A stretch of 64,000 nucleotides of DNA from Heliopora coerulea (taxonomy: Eukaryota; Cnidaria; Anthozoa; Scleralcyonacea; Helioporidae), in the NCBI GenBank assembly GCA_030142905.1, contig JASJOG010000172.1, forward strand, positions 587,001-651,000, in the 5' to 3' direction. Numbering within the stretch: the first letter of the stretch is position 1; each line of letters begins with the position of its first letter. The position numbers and the translations under genes were made by a program. This document shows positions 12,342-24,620 of this stretch, piece by piece. The notes beneath the pieces are model-generated. The model was not told the origin of the DNA, made no database searches, and worked only from the letters and a program-made list of their open reading frames with translations.

Positions 12342-14467
12342 TTACCACTCCTGATAAGAAGCCAAGTGATCCAGGAAAACTGTTAGCTTCTCCCCTTTTT
12401 CAGCAAACATTGCCCAGAAAAATACTTTTTTGCTTGTCAATTTCAAAAGTTTACCAAGGACACCACATTCCATTATCACGCTGAAGATTTCGGTAAGACT
12501 TTTATCGTAAACACGCATTAATTGTAAAGGGTGGCTATTCAGAGAGACGGTTTGAATCTTGACGATAAACCTTTCACGACCATTATGCTTTGGTTTAGGG
12601 CCTTCACCAATGCGTTTTAAATGAGTGCCAAATGTTCGCATCGTACCGTTTTCAGCTCCTAAACGAATGGTATAGACTGTCACAGAGTAACGACTTCTTA
12701 GCACTGAACATACCGGGTTATGTGCGGGTTCGTGCTTACTTTGACATTCTTCGCTACGGTAAGACGCAATGTTACAATTAGAGCAATTCTGGAGGAATAT
12801 CCCTTTACCTTTTACGCTATGGCAATATGTGCATCTACTGTGAATTCGCTCAACCACTTCTCTAGGATGATACATCCCTTCTTTATTGTTAAATTCTTTG
12901 TTTCCGTTAAGAATTGGTGGCTTAGAGTAAATTTTTTTTCTCCGGTAGGAATTGGAAAAAACTCAGAATCAGAATTTTCACCGGTAAGTAAACTGTTTTC
13001 AGTCGGAATGTTACCTTTGAAGTCTTGACACTCAAGCCACGGAACACTGTGATCTCTGAAAATGTTTGATTCTGATGCAACTCGCCCTGAGTAATTAACA
13101 CCAACGAAAATGCCACCACACTTGTTTCCAGAGGTAACATTTCCAACTATGTGTGCTGACGTACGGGATTTAGCGAGGATCCCCCAGAAGCCATTCTCAA
13201 ATATCTTGTTGTTGCGGATCAACAGTTGAGAATTGTGATCCAACGAAATACCAAAGGGTCTGTTATGATGTATATCGTTGTTATGTATCACTAACTTGTT
13301 CTTGTTCTTCACGGCAAGAATGCCCTCGTACGCATTTTCGAAGATCTTACAATTACTGACATCACATTCTCCAGCATCAGGCCCGATCAAGATACCATGA
13401 TAACCGTTATCAAATATCCTGTTCTCTGACGCAGTAAGTTTCCCTCTTTCCCTTGCTTCTAAAACCAGCTTGGTGATTGTTGTACAACTCGCATTTTGTA
13501 ACCATCAAGTGAGAGCCTTCGCCAAGAATCAGAGCGCCTCCACCACCACAGTTGTGAATAACACAGCATTCGAGATATGCGGAGTTCCCATTCGAAATCT
13601 GGACTCCCGGGTAACCTCCAATACCAGACGTTCCCCCGATTCTCCAAATTTGTAAGTACGATCGCAAGGCAGCTTTCCTAACGATGGAGTTATGCATCCT
13701 TGACCTCCGTTACATTCTGGATAGTCCTCACAGCTTGTGTCTCCTCCTGATATTTTACAGCCATTAAAGTGAATGGCTTTTTTCTCTCGACATGTAAGAG
13801 CAACATTTCCTTTGGGTAAAACTACATTCTCAAAATAGTATCTCGCACTGAAAATTGAAAAGGTTTCGATAAAAGTCAAAATAACTGCTGGTCCTAGACC
13901 AACAATCTGAAGGTCACTCAAAGCAACAAATTGAGCTAAACTATAGACTTCTTCGTGCAAAATGAGAGTTTCATTTCCTTGCGCGGTCATTAAAACAAAA
14001 GCCAAATGTCCTTCAATATGTATTTCTCTGTAGTGCACTTCTGGAAACATTAGACAAAACTTTTTGTCATGGGATAAATTGGAATCAAAGTGAATAGCTA
14101 TTGCTGCTGCTGCCCTTGCATGTCCTGCCAAGTAATTAGATCCACTTTTAACAAGTTCATCGAGGGCCCAGGCCTTGCGATGCAAGGCTGCGCTGTAAAA
14201 CGGTTTCATGGAGAGGCATACCTGGCAGTCGTCTAATGCTTTCTTTGGTTGACCAAGTTTTAAATAGAAGAGTGCCCTGTTGCTGAACAGCCGGAAGTCA
14301 ACAGATGACACGTTAATTGCCTCAGAATAACTCTTTAGGGCCTCTTTAAAGTCTTTCCTTTTTACTGCACGGTTTCCTTGTTCTCTGAGTTGATTTGCTT
14401 CCTCCTCCGTTCTCTTTTGAGAATCAGCCTTGGCTTTAGCGTCATTTTTTTGAGGAGAATGTCTCAT
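12342..14467 (-). pseudogene. TPR / parallel beta-helix / MYND finger protein, frame-broken
   Basis: Four consecutive minus-strand frames form one protein-like series. Residues 1-130 of the first frame are a charged helix and TPR repeats (EQGNRAVKRKDFKEALKSYSEAI, then NRALFYLKLGQPKKALDDC). Next come many right-handed parallel beta-helix rungs of the N-x-I-x-x-N-x-x-G-I type (VIHNNDIHHNRPFGISL, LIRNNKIFENGFWGILA). The series closes with a MYND-type cysteine cluster (CTYCHSVKG...CSNCNIASYRSEECQ...H). Breaks lie near 13,690, 13,455 and 12,850. No introns are evident. The role is unknown: TPR and MYND suggest protein binding, the beta-helix carbohydrate or protein binding. The start is only 11 bp after the neighbouring gene's stop, so both may once have been one gene. 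Confidence 0.65.
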
Positions 14468-14478
14468 AGAGTAGTATA

Positions 14479-16045
14479 TCAGCTTGTGATTCCTGTCTTT
14501 AATGGGATATCAACGAAATAATTCGGCACTTTGGAATCTTCCTTTGATGCAGACTCTTCAAGATGCACAAGAAAATCCAGTTTCAACTCCTGTATTTCTT
14601 GAGGTTTGATATTTGTTGAGAAACGCTACAAAATACTGCCGCTTCGTTGAATACACGCACAGTTTCTTCTGCGTGTACCAATTTACGAACGGATTCTCCA
14701 TGATTCAAAGAAAAGTTTCGCAAATGGTCTTGTAAATATGTAACATGTGAGGACAGCTTTCCCCAGAGATGCAACGAGGGAGGATTCTCAACACTAAAAA
14801 CAGCTTCTTCAGTGAAACTTTCGCACACTGCCGCTGGTGAGCGTGTACTTGCCAAAGCATGATAAAGGACTTTTATCGCGCAGGAAAGAACGCGTTCTTT
14901 TTGCTTTTTCTCCATGCGAGTACGGATCACCTCTTGGACTAGACGATGAACACTAAAAGAATTTATACCGTATCTTTGGAAAAAAGAAAACTTAGTAAGA
15001 AGGGACACTATCTCAGCCTGTTCCACCAAACCGCTTATGGTGTTAGAGCTGTCATTTTTTAGTATACTTTCATTGATCACTTCAAAAGGAATATCGTCGG
15101 GCCCAACAAAGGCAGACACGTGCATTACAAGTGTGAGGGTTCTTCCAAGATCCATCTCTTCTGAGATCCGCTTAATGCAACCAAAATTTAACTGCCACGT
15201 CGTGTGGACAGCGAGCCGGTCAGGTGAGGCATTTTCTAACAGATGCCGGGCTTTTTTCTTCTTTAAAAGCAGCACCTTTTGTTCTTTGTATTTCTTTAGG
15301 TAGACTTTCACGGGTGGGCGAACCCATCTTATATATGCCGCAGCTTGATCAAGTGCCAGGAGAAGTCCACCAAGCTCTCTGACCAGCTCACAGATCTCAT
15401 CCTCTTCTCCATCAGTTTTTCCAGTTCGTGTTCGTAAGAACTGTAGACCTTCATCCTCTGTCAAGCATTTCAATTCAACGCAAAACTGTTCTTCGATTCC
15501 TGTTTCCTCTTCGACTTCAGTAGGCTCTCTTGTGGTGGTTACAATGATATGTCCACGAGCCGCTTGTTTCCAGTGCCCAGTTAGCAGCATATGCAGGTCT
15601 GCAGACATCTCGAGCTCGTCAAGATTATCTATGATTAAACACCATAACTTATTACGCCTTCGCAACCACTGAAGAGTTCTTGATAATAGATTAGAAAAAT
15701 CTTTCTCAGAAGTGCCAATCTGGCGAGCCATCTCGCCAAGGGAAATCTCAAAAAGATTATTATTTTCACCGGAATTTTAAAAAATACCACCAGGATATTC
15801 TTTTCTTTGCCGCCAAAGAAACTCGATTACGAGAGAAGTTTTTCCAACACCCCCAAGCCCGCAAATGGCTGCGTACGCACAACTATTCTCAGTGTTTTTC
15901 AGTTGTCCTGCAATGACTTCTAGCTCAACATTGCGGCCGCAAAAGCAAGGATTCAGGCTAGGTATTTGAAAAGCGTTAGTATTGTCTGAGGGATCAAAAT
16001 TATCCTCTAGTGCCTTAACCCTAGAATCCAACTGATTTTGCTTTT
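14479..16045 (-). pseudogene. NB-ARC (STAND) ATPase, NLR/APAF-1-like, truncated
   Basis: Residues 58-66 of the upper frame are the P-loop (GLGGVGKTS). Below an in-frame TAA at 15,777-15,779 the same frame continues with the Walker B block LWCLIIDNLDE, the sensor block HIIVTTTRE, a GLPLAL-like LGGLLLALDQAAAYI, and a winged-helix MHD-like VHRLVQEVIR. A frameshift near 14,605 leads to a closing segment that ends at TGA 14,479. STAND NTPases of this type are innate-immune or cell-death switches. The N-terminal effector domain is absent because a Penelope-like element joins at about 16,050. With three defects it is probably a pseudogene, unless the indels are sequencing errors. Confidence 0.7.
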
Positions 16046-16057
16046 TTCCAAAGGTCC

Positions 16058-16860
16058 CTACCCGGGAGTTAAAAGTAACTTGGAGATCTTGTATAAGAAA
16101 AAACAGTTTTTAACTGAAAGGCATAAGAGTTTGCGAAATTGCGATGCAGAGAAACCATTGTAAAGTGCGGAATTGTTAAAAGCCTTGCTAACTATGATGT
16201 CTATTGTTTCGTCAAGCGGAACGTTAGTGAAAAGCGAGTTAACATCGAAGCTAGACATGAAAACTTTATCTGTATCAAAATTAAAACTTCGTAATTCTTC
16301 AAGAAAGGAAAAAGTATCATTTATCATAAAATGACTCGAAAGAAGGGGAGTAAGGGAATAAACAAGAAATTTAGATAGGTTGTATGTGTGAGTGCGAATG
16401 GCGGAGAGGATGGGTCTGAAAGGCAAATTAATCTTATGTATTTTAGGTAAACCGTACATGATACCTGGTTGAGAGCCTGAGGAACCTAAATGTTCATACG
16501 TTTCTTTGGATATAAATTATCTTTCTTGAGGTTACGGAGAAAGCTTCGAAGTTGGTTCTCCTGGTTGATGGTATGTTTGAATAGGTAGGATGACAGCGGT
16601 TTGAATTTGGTTGTATCGGCCATAATTTCATGCATCTTGGAGAGATAGTCGTCCTTGTTGACCACGACGATCCCGTTTCCCTTGTCAGATTTCATTTATG
16701 ATAATGTTGTGGTCATCTTTTAGATTCTTGAGAAGCTGATAGTCTTCCCGTGTTAACAAGAAATTGGGTGGTGAATAATTTTGGTAGCCTGACAGAGCAA
16801 TGTCTTTAAGTTTTGTCTTAAAAAATCATCGTCAAAATCGGAGTCCTTGCAAATAGTTTC
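16058..16860 (-). mobile_element. Penelope-like element RT fragment
   Basis: Minus-strand frames give KSDKGNGIVVVNKDDYL, then MYGLPKIHK, PFRPILSAIRTHTYNLSKF and SSFDVNSLFTNVPLDETIDI. These are the N-terminal and palm motifs (with the first catalytic Asp) of Penelope-like reverse transcriptases. Frame breaks lie near 16,690 and 16,480. It ends abruptly against the NB-ARC frame, lacking the second catalytic block and the GIY-YIG endonuclease, so it is truncated at its 3' end. Confidence 0.75.
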
Positions 16861-16869
16861 ACGTTTGAG

Positions 16870-16985
16870 CTGTCGGTAAACCAACCAACCAATCACTCAA
16901 TCGATCAGCTAGCCAACCAATGAATCAATCGGTCGATCCGTCGGTAGGTTCGTCGGTCAGTCAATCAATCAATCTACATAAGTAA
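16870..16985 (+). repeat. Degenerate AATC/GGTC tetranucleotide repeat
   Basis: Units related to CAATCAATC and GGTCGGTC alternate over about 110 bp with point changes. It borders the Penelope-like fragment. Confidence 0.6.
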
Positions 16986-18339
16986 ATAAAACCTTGTAGT
17001 TGCTGTTTAACACGATTTTACGATTACGAGGAACACAGTTTCAAAACAAGTCGAGATAATCATATGCTAGTTGCGTGCTATTGTTGTCAGTTTAAGCAAA
17101 AGTTAGCGGTAGTTAAGAAGGTGGAGTGAGTCACTAGATTGAAGATGACTTCATAGTCTTCACAGACGGAACCGTCACAGCATTGTACATAGACGCTCTC
17201 CCGACAGTACCTTTCTTAAAGACGAGCAAAATCATCTGGCGTAAGAGCAAAATAATGGAAGGCTGATCTCGCTGGGAGAGAGTAAAGGTGACGTAACACG
17301 GCACGATTTATGACGCAATAGTTTGCGTTAGTCATCGATATACAGTAGTCTAACAGCGCGCACTGTACATATTTTTTTACGGGTCGTCTTAATGGAAGCA
17401 TTTTAAACAACGGCATGTTACTCCATAGAATTTTTAGAAATTCGAAAGAACGGGAGTCTGCAGTTGAAAATCATGGTCAATGGTATTACACGAATCGATT
17501 TGATTAGAATTGATCTAAATTAAGTTGTTTTTTTTAACTTTTGGTAATCTTTACAGCTGCCATTAAGCAAAAATGTTTAACTTCATGCACATCAGCTGAG
17601 TAATTTTTAAATTTCTTCTTGTTGATCGCATTCTCTGTCTCAGTCCCCTCATTGGATTGTTAGATTGTGCTGGTTTGAGTGTTTTTGGAGAGACAAAGAG
17701 TACTCGACTCTCGACGATTTCTCGATTTTAACGGTTAATTGCTTTTCCTTTAACACGACTATCGGCTAACATTTAACTTTAGGCATATAACTTCCCAGAT
17801 AAACTTCACACATTGACAAGGTTAATAAGTGATCCCTACTAATCGACTTCCCCTTTAATTGAGAAAAATTAAAGGGCAGTGATTGTCCTTGTTTAATTTC
17901 TGAATTAAAAAATATATAAACAAACCTGATTTCCTCCTGAAATTGGTTTGTCAAAATGACCAGGAGTATCATTAGGTTTACTGTGAAGTCGCAAAGTTGG
18001 TAATAATTTGACTGAACGCCTTCGAGTCCACAAATCAAATTATAACCGACCAGTTTGATGAAAGAAGATAGGTAGATCGAAGCATTTCTGAAGACAAATC
18101 AGGAAATGTTTTCCAACACAAAGGCAAGTTACGACAATTATTATTATCACCACCATCCACATAATGACAATCGTCATTGTCATCATTGTTGTTGTTATTC
18201 GTTATTGTCATTGCTGGTGTTATACTCCCAGGCATCATCATGGAAGGGCTCCTATGACACCGAACAGTGACAATAACTCTAGAAATTTCATTTATTTCTT
18301 GGGTAATTTGTCTTTACGTTCAATATAGCTTAACGACTT
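16986..18339. other. Spacer, no gene recognised
   Basis: AT-rich, with an imperfect ATT/GTC simple-sequence patch at 18,135-18,240. No coding signal is convincing. Confidence 0.35.
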
Positions 18340-18344
18340 GTTCA

Positions 18345-18450
18345 AACTCCCTCACTTGACAACACAGCAAGGTTGCTTTGCTTGCAAAAAAACTGTGGTC
18401 AACCGTGTCATAGGGTTTTTATAGGTCAACGAATACAGTCCCACAGAGTT
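18345..18450 (-). pseudogene. Short LINE RT palm relic
   Basis: On the minus strand FVDL is followed, one base out of frame, by KPYDTVDHSFFASK, the block around the first catalytic Asp of LINE reverse transcriptases. Nothing else of the element was identified nearby. Confidence 0.45.
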
Positions 18451-21139
18451 AAGTAGTTAACCGTAAGCCAATGCATTGGCAAAAGTTTTTCAAAATAGTC
18501 TTTAACTCCCGAAAATCTTTTAGATGCCTTTCTACTCGGGATTAACACAAAAGTGTTGTGGCTAGCACGATGCCTCGAATGTTATTACTGACTACTGTGC
18601 ATATTCCATAAAAATTTCTTGGCTACAGCTGCTCAAAAATTTTATACCCCCATCCATTTTAAAGAACAATCGTTGCTTTATGGCAGTGTGGAGATCTTTC
18701 AACACCCGTTTCGTATTAAAATGTGGAATTCTGACCTCTAATTTACCAATTTATTGATTGCGAAAATTTCTCTTAAATTCAAACGTCATTCAAACATTCT
18801 TTTCTTCAACTAAAATCAGGAAAAAATTTGTTTAAAAGTCCTAAATTAATTGCTTTTCAAATGATATACTTATTTAGGTTTCGCGACTTATAGAGCGTGC
18901 AAAGAATATGACCCAAAATGATCTCCGAACCGCGGTGGAGGATTGTAATACCAAAAATTCACGTATTGCATATAAAGTTCTAATCAATTCGGCCTGGAAA
19001 TTTGGCGTACCTAATGCTTCCCACTTGAAAATTATTCTAACAAAGTTTTAGTTATTTATCAGTTGATATTTTCAGATGACTACCATTGAAGTAATAATGA
19101 CTATTATTGAAGTAATAATTTCCTGACTGTTCTTTGAGCAAATGTTGGTCGGATGATAAGGTAGAGGTTACGTCTTATACATGTGACGTCGAGTCATTGG
19201 TTAGTTGATTCCCACTGAAGCAACAGCTTAATATTAAGTCTGGTTGTGACGGTGAACACAAATATTTTAATCGTTAACGAGTGAAGGAATATTTAGACCA
19301 GGAATGGTGCTAAATTGGAACAAAATTCCATTTTCTGGGTAGGTTAATGCAGTTACCACGACATTCTTATGAGGACAAGCCAATTAGTTTCATTTACAAC
19401 AATTTACTACCCGTAGCCTTTTGCCCAAGCCACCTTTTTTGCCCCTCTTATTATCCCACCACAATCATCAGCCCCTGCTTTACTCAAATCCAATTTTAAC
19501 TAATCCTCGAACACAAAAAGGACTGGGTATGAGTCATCAGCAAACTTTGCGAAGACTTTCTTAGATACAACCCTCGTCGACATATAACCGGTTAGGAATG
19601 TAGGACATCGGATTTACTAACCCTGTCTCCCAGTCACGAAGGTCATCAACTTCTTTATCTTCGTCGCCTTTTGGAAGCCCCAGTGAACGAATTAATGTTT
19701 CCATCAACTGAAAACAATTGCTGTACTACGCAGCAGTCCAGTGGTCAAAATTGCAATGACCCCACTTATTTCTTACGTCAGAGCGTACATCGTTTGCATT
19801 GGTTTGATTACGAGCATGAAAAACAGACGCATTTGCGAGGATTCCTAACACTGCTGACAGGTCACACGCATGATCAAATCCTAGAAATGTAGAGATAAGT
19901 TGGTTAGTTTTTTGAAATCTTACTGATACATCAAGGCTACATCATACAAGAAACTCTCTTAAATACACAACATGGAAATTAAACAGTAGGAAATAACATA
20001 TTTTAAAACCACCCATGTTTACTACCATAAAAGAGATATTAATGCTGGTTAGAACTAATTAATTTATGAAAAAGGAGAATCTTCTGAGTACCGAAGAGCC
20101 ACTTTCTAATTATACGTAACTATACCTTATTGTACCGCAAACTTGTTATCGAATTATAGTTAAAACATATTTCCAAAGAAAAAAATAAAAAGAAAAAAAT
20201 AAAAAGAAAAAAAAACAGCTAAAAAACTAAAAATATAAAAAAAAATTAAAAAAAAACCAACTAAAAAAACCTTCAAAAAAACCAAAACATTATCTTGGTA
20301 GAAGCATAATTTCTTCGGAAACAGACAGCACAACGTAAATTGTTGGAGAGGTTCACCACGCGATGTAAATAATTCATAACTACATCCGTTCTTCATTACG
20401 ACTTAGCTAAGTTGATATCAAAATTGCTAATAGAATTACTAAAATACTTAAAATTAATACCCTTTAAAATTTGAATGAAACAATGTCCTACTAACCGCTG
20501 AAATAAAAAAATGTAAACGAGATTTAAAATATTTCGAAGGCAGTCTGGGTAATCACCACAAAATTTCGAAGTAAATCTTGTAGCTCGCTCTTAAACCCTT
20601 TCAAGGGTACTCTACCGAAGAGAATTGGCTACAAGTTACGACGAACAGCTACCGAACCAAAAACAATCAAAAAAAAATCTGTTTCTGTGAATTTGATTTT
20701 TTTGGTTAATTGGAAGAGTAAACAAAAAGCAAATAAGTCGAAGAGGAAAATTAAGAACAAGCTTAGAATGAAAAAAAAAGGAAGTGATGCGAGGAGCCAA
20801 TGCTGCACTTAGGAATGGAACCCAGGATTCAGGAATCGCAAAAAACCACTGCAGTGCTTTAAACCTCTGGCCACTGACACATTGCATCTACAAAAACTAT
20901 TTTTTATATTTTCAGTGTGGGTTGCCACGTTTAACTTACAACTTCGCCTTTTGTAATTTCCAGTGGTGATTTCCACATTTAAAACAAAAACGTTTACGAA
21001 TGATGACCCCCAACGACTTAAAAAATACGAAGAAAACAATCCCTTAAAATCAAAATACGACAAAAAGGTGGGCAAGGGGTGGTTGCATGTTCATATTCCT
21101 TGTTTTACATGTTTGGGTTCCACTTCAGTTCAATTTCTG
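18451..21139. other. Spacer with A-rich tract
   Basis: There is no supportable gene. 20,165-20,290 on the plus strand is a low-complexity A-rich tract, which produces a false hydrophobic ORF on the opposite strand. Confidence 0.35.
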
Positions 21140-21149
21140 CTACTCCATA

Positions 21150-21775
21150 TAATTCTAACCGACATAAATAAAAAAAAAAGTTCTTGGAATAGTAGTGGAT
21201 GAACAGTTAGAGTAGGATCAACTAACAAAACCATAATTGTCTATGAAAAGGAAAAGAAAAAAGGATGAATTACTAAATATGTTTACTTCACTTGTCTCAT
21301 CCCATTTCAGATATTGCTCTACAATATGGAACGTCGGTAACAGTACACAAATTGACAAATTATACAAGTTACAAAAACGAACCGCTCAAGTGGCGGGATT
21401 GATTGATTGAATTACGAACTTAGATCTGTCGAGATATTTGAAAAACCGAATTGGGATCCAAAAATCAATTTTGGAAAAACTTGATGACTTTATGAATTTC
21501 AAGGCCTTGCAAGGTATCACACCTTATTACCTTTCACATTTGTTCGTTATTAGTCACGAGGTTTGTCAACTGAGAAATAATGATCGTATACTTCGTTTCG
21601 GAAAGTCTACAACAAACTTCGTAAAAAACAGCTTTTCATACTGTGAAGCATTAGCATGAAATAATCTTCCAATTTTAATTATCAATAATTATGACAAGCT
21701 TTCCACTCATTTGTTCAAAACCTTACTTAATAAACACTTCCAAGGCTGGAATAATAATATGAAATTGTGATTAAT
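21150..21775 (+). pseudogene. LINE RT C-terminal remnant
   Basis: It begins with KVLGIVVDEQLE, continues with LVSSHFRYCSTIWN and KLYKLQKRTAQV, and ends with GITPYYLSHLF and a degraded WN.LP block. Order and motifs match the same CR1/jockey-like C-terminal region as the copy at the window start. In-frame stops lie near 21,215, 21,410 and 21,660. AAC/AAT repeats after 21,850 are its likely tail. Confidence 0.65.
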
Positions 21776-21903
21776 ATGGATTTTATTAGCACGGACGGCT
21801 CTTTGAAGGTCACGAGAATGAAAGGGCACTGTGTGTAAATAAGTTTAAACAACAACAACAATAATAATTATAATGGTAATAATAATAAGTCAACCTCTTT
21901 TCC

Positions 21904-22850
21904 TTGGTATATAAATATATTAACAGAATTTATATACCAAGGGGAACCGGTGGACGTGGACTTATTAGTGCTGAAAGCTCCATTCGAAGGGAGAAAAACA
22001 GTATGGGCTGGTATGTTAAACATAGTGTTGAGCTATTTCTGGAGTGTGTGAGGGTAGGGAATATAATAGAAACCGCGGAGTGTATTCAGCCAAAAGAATA
22101 TAACGGAATAGAAGAGGAAGAACAAGAGAAAATATGGAGAGAGAAAGATATGGTATGGACAATTTGTGAGAGATCATGAAGATGATGGAGAGAAACAAAA
22201 ATCCTGGGATTGTGTCACAAAAGCGGACTTGAAAGCTACTACTGAGGCGTTCGTTTTTGCGGCCCAAGAACAAGCTATAAGAACAAACTATATCAAATTC
22301 CATATTGATAGAACAATAAGTTCGTCTTTGTGTAGAATGTGCGGTCAGAAAGGAGAAACCGTTTTACATCTAGTAAGTGAAGGCAGCAAGTTAGCGCAAG
22401 GGGAGTATAAGGGTAGACATGACAATCTAGGCCGTAAATTCCATTGGGAAATATGTAGGAAATACAACTTGGAACATACAAACAAATGGTATGAACACCA
22501 ACCACAAGGAGTGTTAGAAAATAGTCATAAGTTATTATGGGATTTCAATATTCAATGTGACCACAAAATAGAACACAGTAGACCTGATTTAATTATAGTG
22601 GATAAAGAAAAGAAGACAGCGTGTATTATTGACATAGCGGTACCTGGAGATAATAGGGTGGGAACGAATGAATTGGAAAAAATTTTAAAGTACCAAGACT
22701 TGAAAATGGAAATATCAAGAATGTGGCCGTTCAATCAAGTGGAAGTCATACCAATAGTTGTTGGTGCCCTGGGAACGGTATCAAAAAGACTTGAAGGGTT
22801 GTTTTTGGAAAAGATTGGGGCTGTAATACCAGTTGAAATGCTGTAAAAGA
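21904..22850 (+). pseudogene. LINE C-terminus with restriction-like endonuclease region
   Basis: The 5' part reads IPRGTGGRGLISAESSIRREKNSMGWYV. After a frameshift near 22,165 a 226-codon frame carries AQEQAIRTNYIKFHIDRT, a zinc-knuckle CRMCGQKGETVLHLVSEGS, and HSRPDLIIVDKEKKTACIID, which fits the PD-(D/E)xK core of R2-superfamily LINEs. The last zinc-knuckle Cys is Gly here. It ends VEVIPIVVGALG and a QKTVLLGTSR tail. These elements nick their target with this nuclease instead of an APE domain. The R2-like placement is inferred. Confidence 0.65.
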
Positions 22851-22929
22851 CAGTATTACTTGGAACATCAAGAACCATACAAAGGGCCATGGACACGAAG
22901 GACATATAACTCTAGGACTTTAGGTTGCG

Positions 22930-23365
22930 GGTAGCAACTTGCTCCTAGTTTTATTCCAGTTTGTTTTAATAGACAGTGTGGAAAAACAATAATAACAATA
23001 TTGTAATAAAAAATAATATTAGTAATAATAATAGTAATAATAATAATAGTCAGCTGTTGGACTGGCGTCTAGCTTGCCTTAATTGGTCGGCTTTGCGGAA
23101 CAGACCCTTAGAATAGTCTGAGAGGAAGTGTGATGGTTATTGAGGAAGTCTCATGATTTGTAGGTGCAAAGCACCAGCCTTTGACCATGCCCAACCAACG
23201 GAATTGTGTATGTGAAACTGTGGTGTAAAATGGCATTAACTACTCACGATGTTTTTCACTTTGTGATTGCCATACCACTATAATTTATGGGACATGTGCC
23301 CGCTTTGGCATAATATGGCAATTTGGGCTAAACGAGCTCATTGGCTCGTATGAGCTGACTTTCCT
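22930..23365. other. LINE 3' tail and spacer
   Basis: AATAAT-type units at 22,985-23,050 probably form the tail of the preceding LINE. The remaining sequence has no recognised content. Confidence 0.4.
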
Positions 23366-23545
23366 CAGTAATAATAATAGTAATAATAATAGCAACAACA
23401 ATAGTAATAACAATAGTAATAACATTAGTGATAATAATAGTAATAATAATAGTAATAATATTTTTTTTATAGTAATAATAATAGTAGTAATAATAGGAAT
23501 AATAATAGTGATAGTAATAGTAATTGCAGGAGTAATAGCTATAAG
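23366..23545 (+). repeat. AAT/AAC/AGT trinucleotide repeat tract
   Basis: About 180 bp of imperfect AATAATAGT and AACAATAGT units, interrupted by a T-run at 23,461. The Leu/Ile-rich minus-strand ORFs here are artefacts of this composition. Confidence 0.85.
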
Positions 23546-23629
23546 AAAAATGCATTTCATGATCAAACATTGCATTATAGATAAAAGCTGGAAGTTCTAC
23601 GTGCTTAAACCCCGGGAAAACGATTTCCT

Positions 23630-23702
23630 AGCTCCAAACGCGGATCGAACCAGCAACTTTCTGATGACCTACAAGACCTTCTAACCACTGAGCTGCCGAG
23701 AT
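23630..23702 (-). repeat. tRNA-like (Thr-type) repeat copy 1
   Basis: Read on the minus strand it shows an A box with the pattern GCAGCTCAGTGG and a B box GGTTCGATCC at tRNA spacing, within 73 bp. It diverges from the copies at 23,853 and 24,196 and is probably a decayed tRNA gene or SINE head. Confidence 0.6.
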
Positions 23703-23801
23703 TCAGATGGCGAGAGCAGGAGCAAGTTTTACTACGCAGCAGCCAATAATGTTGATGATGTGATGATAATTTGATGTTTGAAAAACGTGAGAGCTTGGAA
23801 T

Positions 23802-24035
23802 ATTAAGGTAGATAAACGATCTTCAAGCTCGATACTCAGAAAATGATTTCTGAGCCCCAGACGGGGATCGAACCCGCAACCTTCTGACGACAGGTTAGAC
23901 GCTCTAACCATTGAGCTACCGAGACTCAGATGGTGAGCTAAGGTTCAAATTCGATATATAAATGTGCGACCTAAGCGGAAGCCACTATATATTAATAATG
24001 ATTGAAGCAGTTTGATGTTTGAGAAACGTGAGAGC
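23802..24035. repeat. Left arm of 234-bp inverted repeat
   Basis: It is the reverse complement of 24,086-24,319 with few mismatches and equal length, separated by a 50-bp loop. The arm contains tRNA-like copy 2 and a unique segment with AGCGGAAGCCACTATATA. Confidence 0.9.
23853..23925 (-). repeat. tRNA-like (Thr-type) repeat copy 2
   Basis: Minus-strand counterpart of copy 3, inside the left arm. It keeps the A box TAGCTCAATGG and B box GGTTCGATCC. The anticodon region differs slightly from copy 3. Confidence 0.65.
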
Positions 24036-24085
24036 TTGGATATATTAAGGTAGATGAACGATCTTCAAGTTCGATACTCAAAAAC

Positions 24086-24319
24086 GCTCTCACGTTTCTC
24101 CAACATCGAACTACTTCAATCATTATTAATATATAGTGGCTTCCGCTTAGGTCGCACATATATATATCGAATTTGCACCTTAGCTCACCATCTGAGTCTC
24201 GGTAGCTCAATGGTTAGAGCGTCTAACCGGTCGTCAGAAGGTTGCGGGTTCGATCCCCGTCTGGGGCTCAGAAATCATTTTCTGAGTATCGAGCTTCAAG
24301 ATCGTTCATCTACCTTAAT
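24086..24319. repeat. Right arm of 234-bp inverted repeat
   Basis: Partner of 23,802-24,035. The 50-bp loop holds a third partial copy of the arm's outer end (AGGTAGATGAACGATCTTCA). Confidence 0.9.
24196..24268 (+). tRNA. tRNA-Thr(GGU)-like gene or SINE head, copy 3
   Basis: A 73-nt cloverleaf can be drawn: the acceptor GTCTCGG pairs with CTGGGGC using G-U wobbles; the D stem is GCTC/GAGC; the anticodon stem TCTAA/TCAGA has one mismatch; the loop is CCGGTCG; the T stem is GCGGG/CCCGT with loop TTCGATC. The inferred anticodon is GGU (Thr), but base 33 is C instead of U, no CCA is encoded, and flanking DNA is repeated elsewhere. A tRNA-derived repeat is more likely than a working tRNA. Confidence 0.5.
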
Positions 24320-24388
24320 GTGATGATAATGTTAGCGATGTTCATTGAGACAAAACTTCAAGACATTAGTCCCAATGAACATTACTGA

Positions 24389-24461
24389 GTCTTGGTAGTT
24401 CAATGGTTATAACATCTCGCCGATTATCAGAAGGTTGCGGGTTGGATCCCCGTCTGGGGCT
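24389..24461 (+). repeat. tRNA-like repeat copy 4
   Basis: Same length and layout as copy 3, with a damaged A box (TAGTTCAATGG) and B box (GGTTGGATCC). Confidence 0.55.
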
Positions 24462-24620
24462 CAGAAATTGTTTTTATGAGGTTTAAGCTTCGCGAACATC
24501 CAACCATTATCCATGATTATGTCCAAGCTCCCACATTCAAAACATTAGTTTCAAATCTTCCATTAGTCGTGTAGTTTCAAATGCTGCTTGGGTTTCACAA
24601 CTGTGGGTGTCCGGGGGTGT

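Noticed and set aside
16870..16985. CRISPR-like array
   Set aside because: Units are 4 bp and contiguous, without spacers; a degenerate microsatellite.
20160..20396. Phe-rich 78-codon minus ORF resembling a membrane protein
   Set aside because: It is the translation of an A-rich low-complexity tract.
23285..23575. Leu/Ile-rich minus-strand ORFs
   Set aside because: They come from the AAT/AAC simple repeat and have no complexity beyond it.
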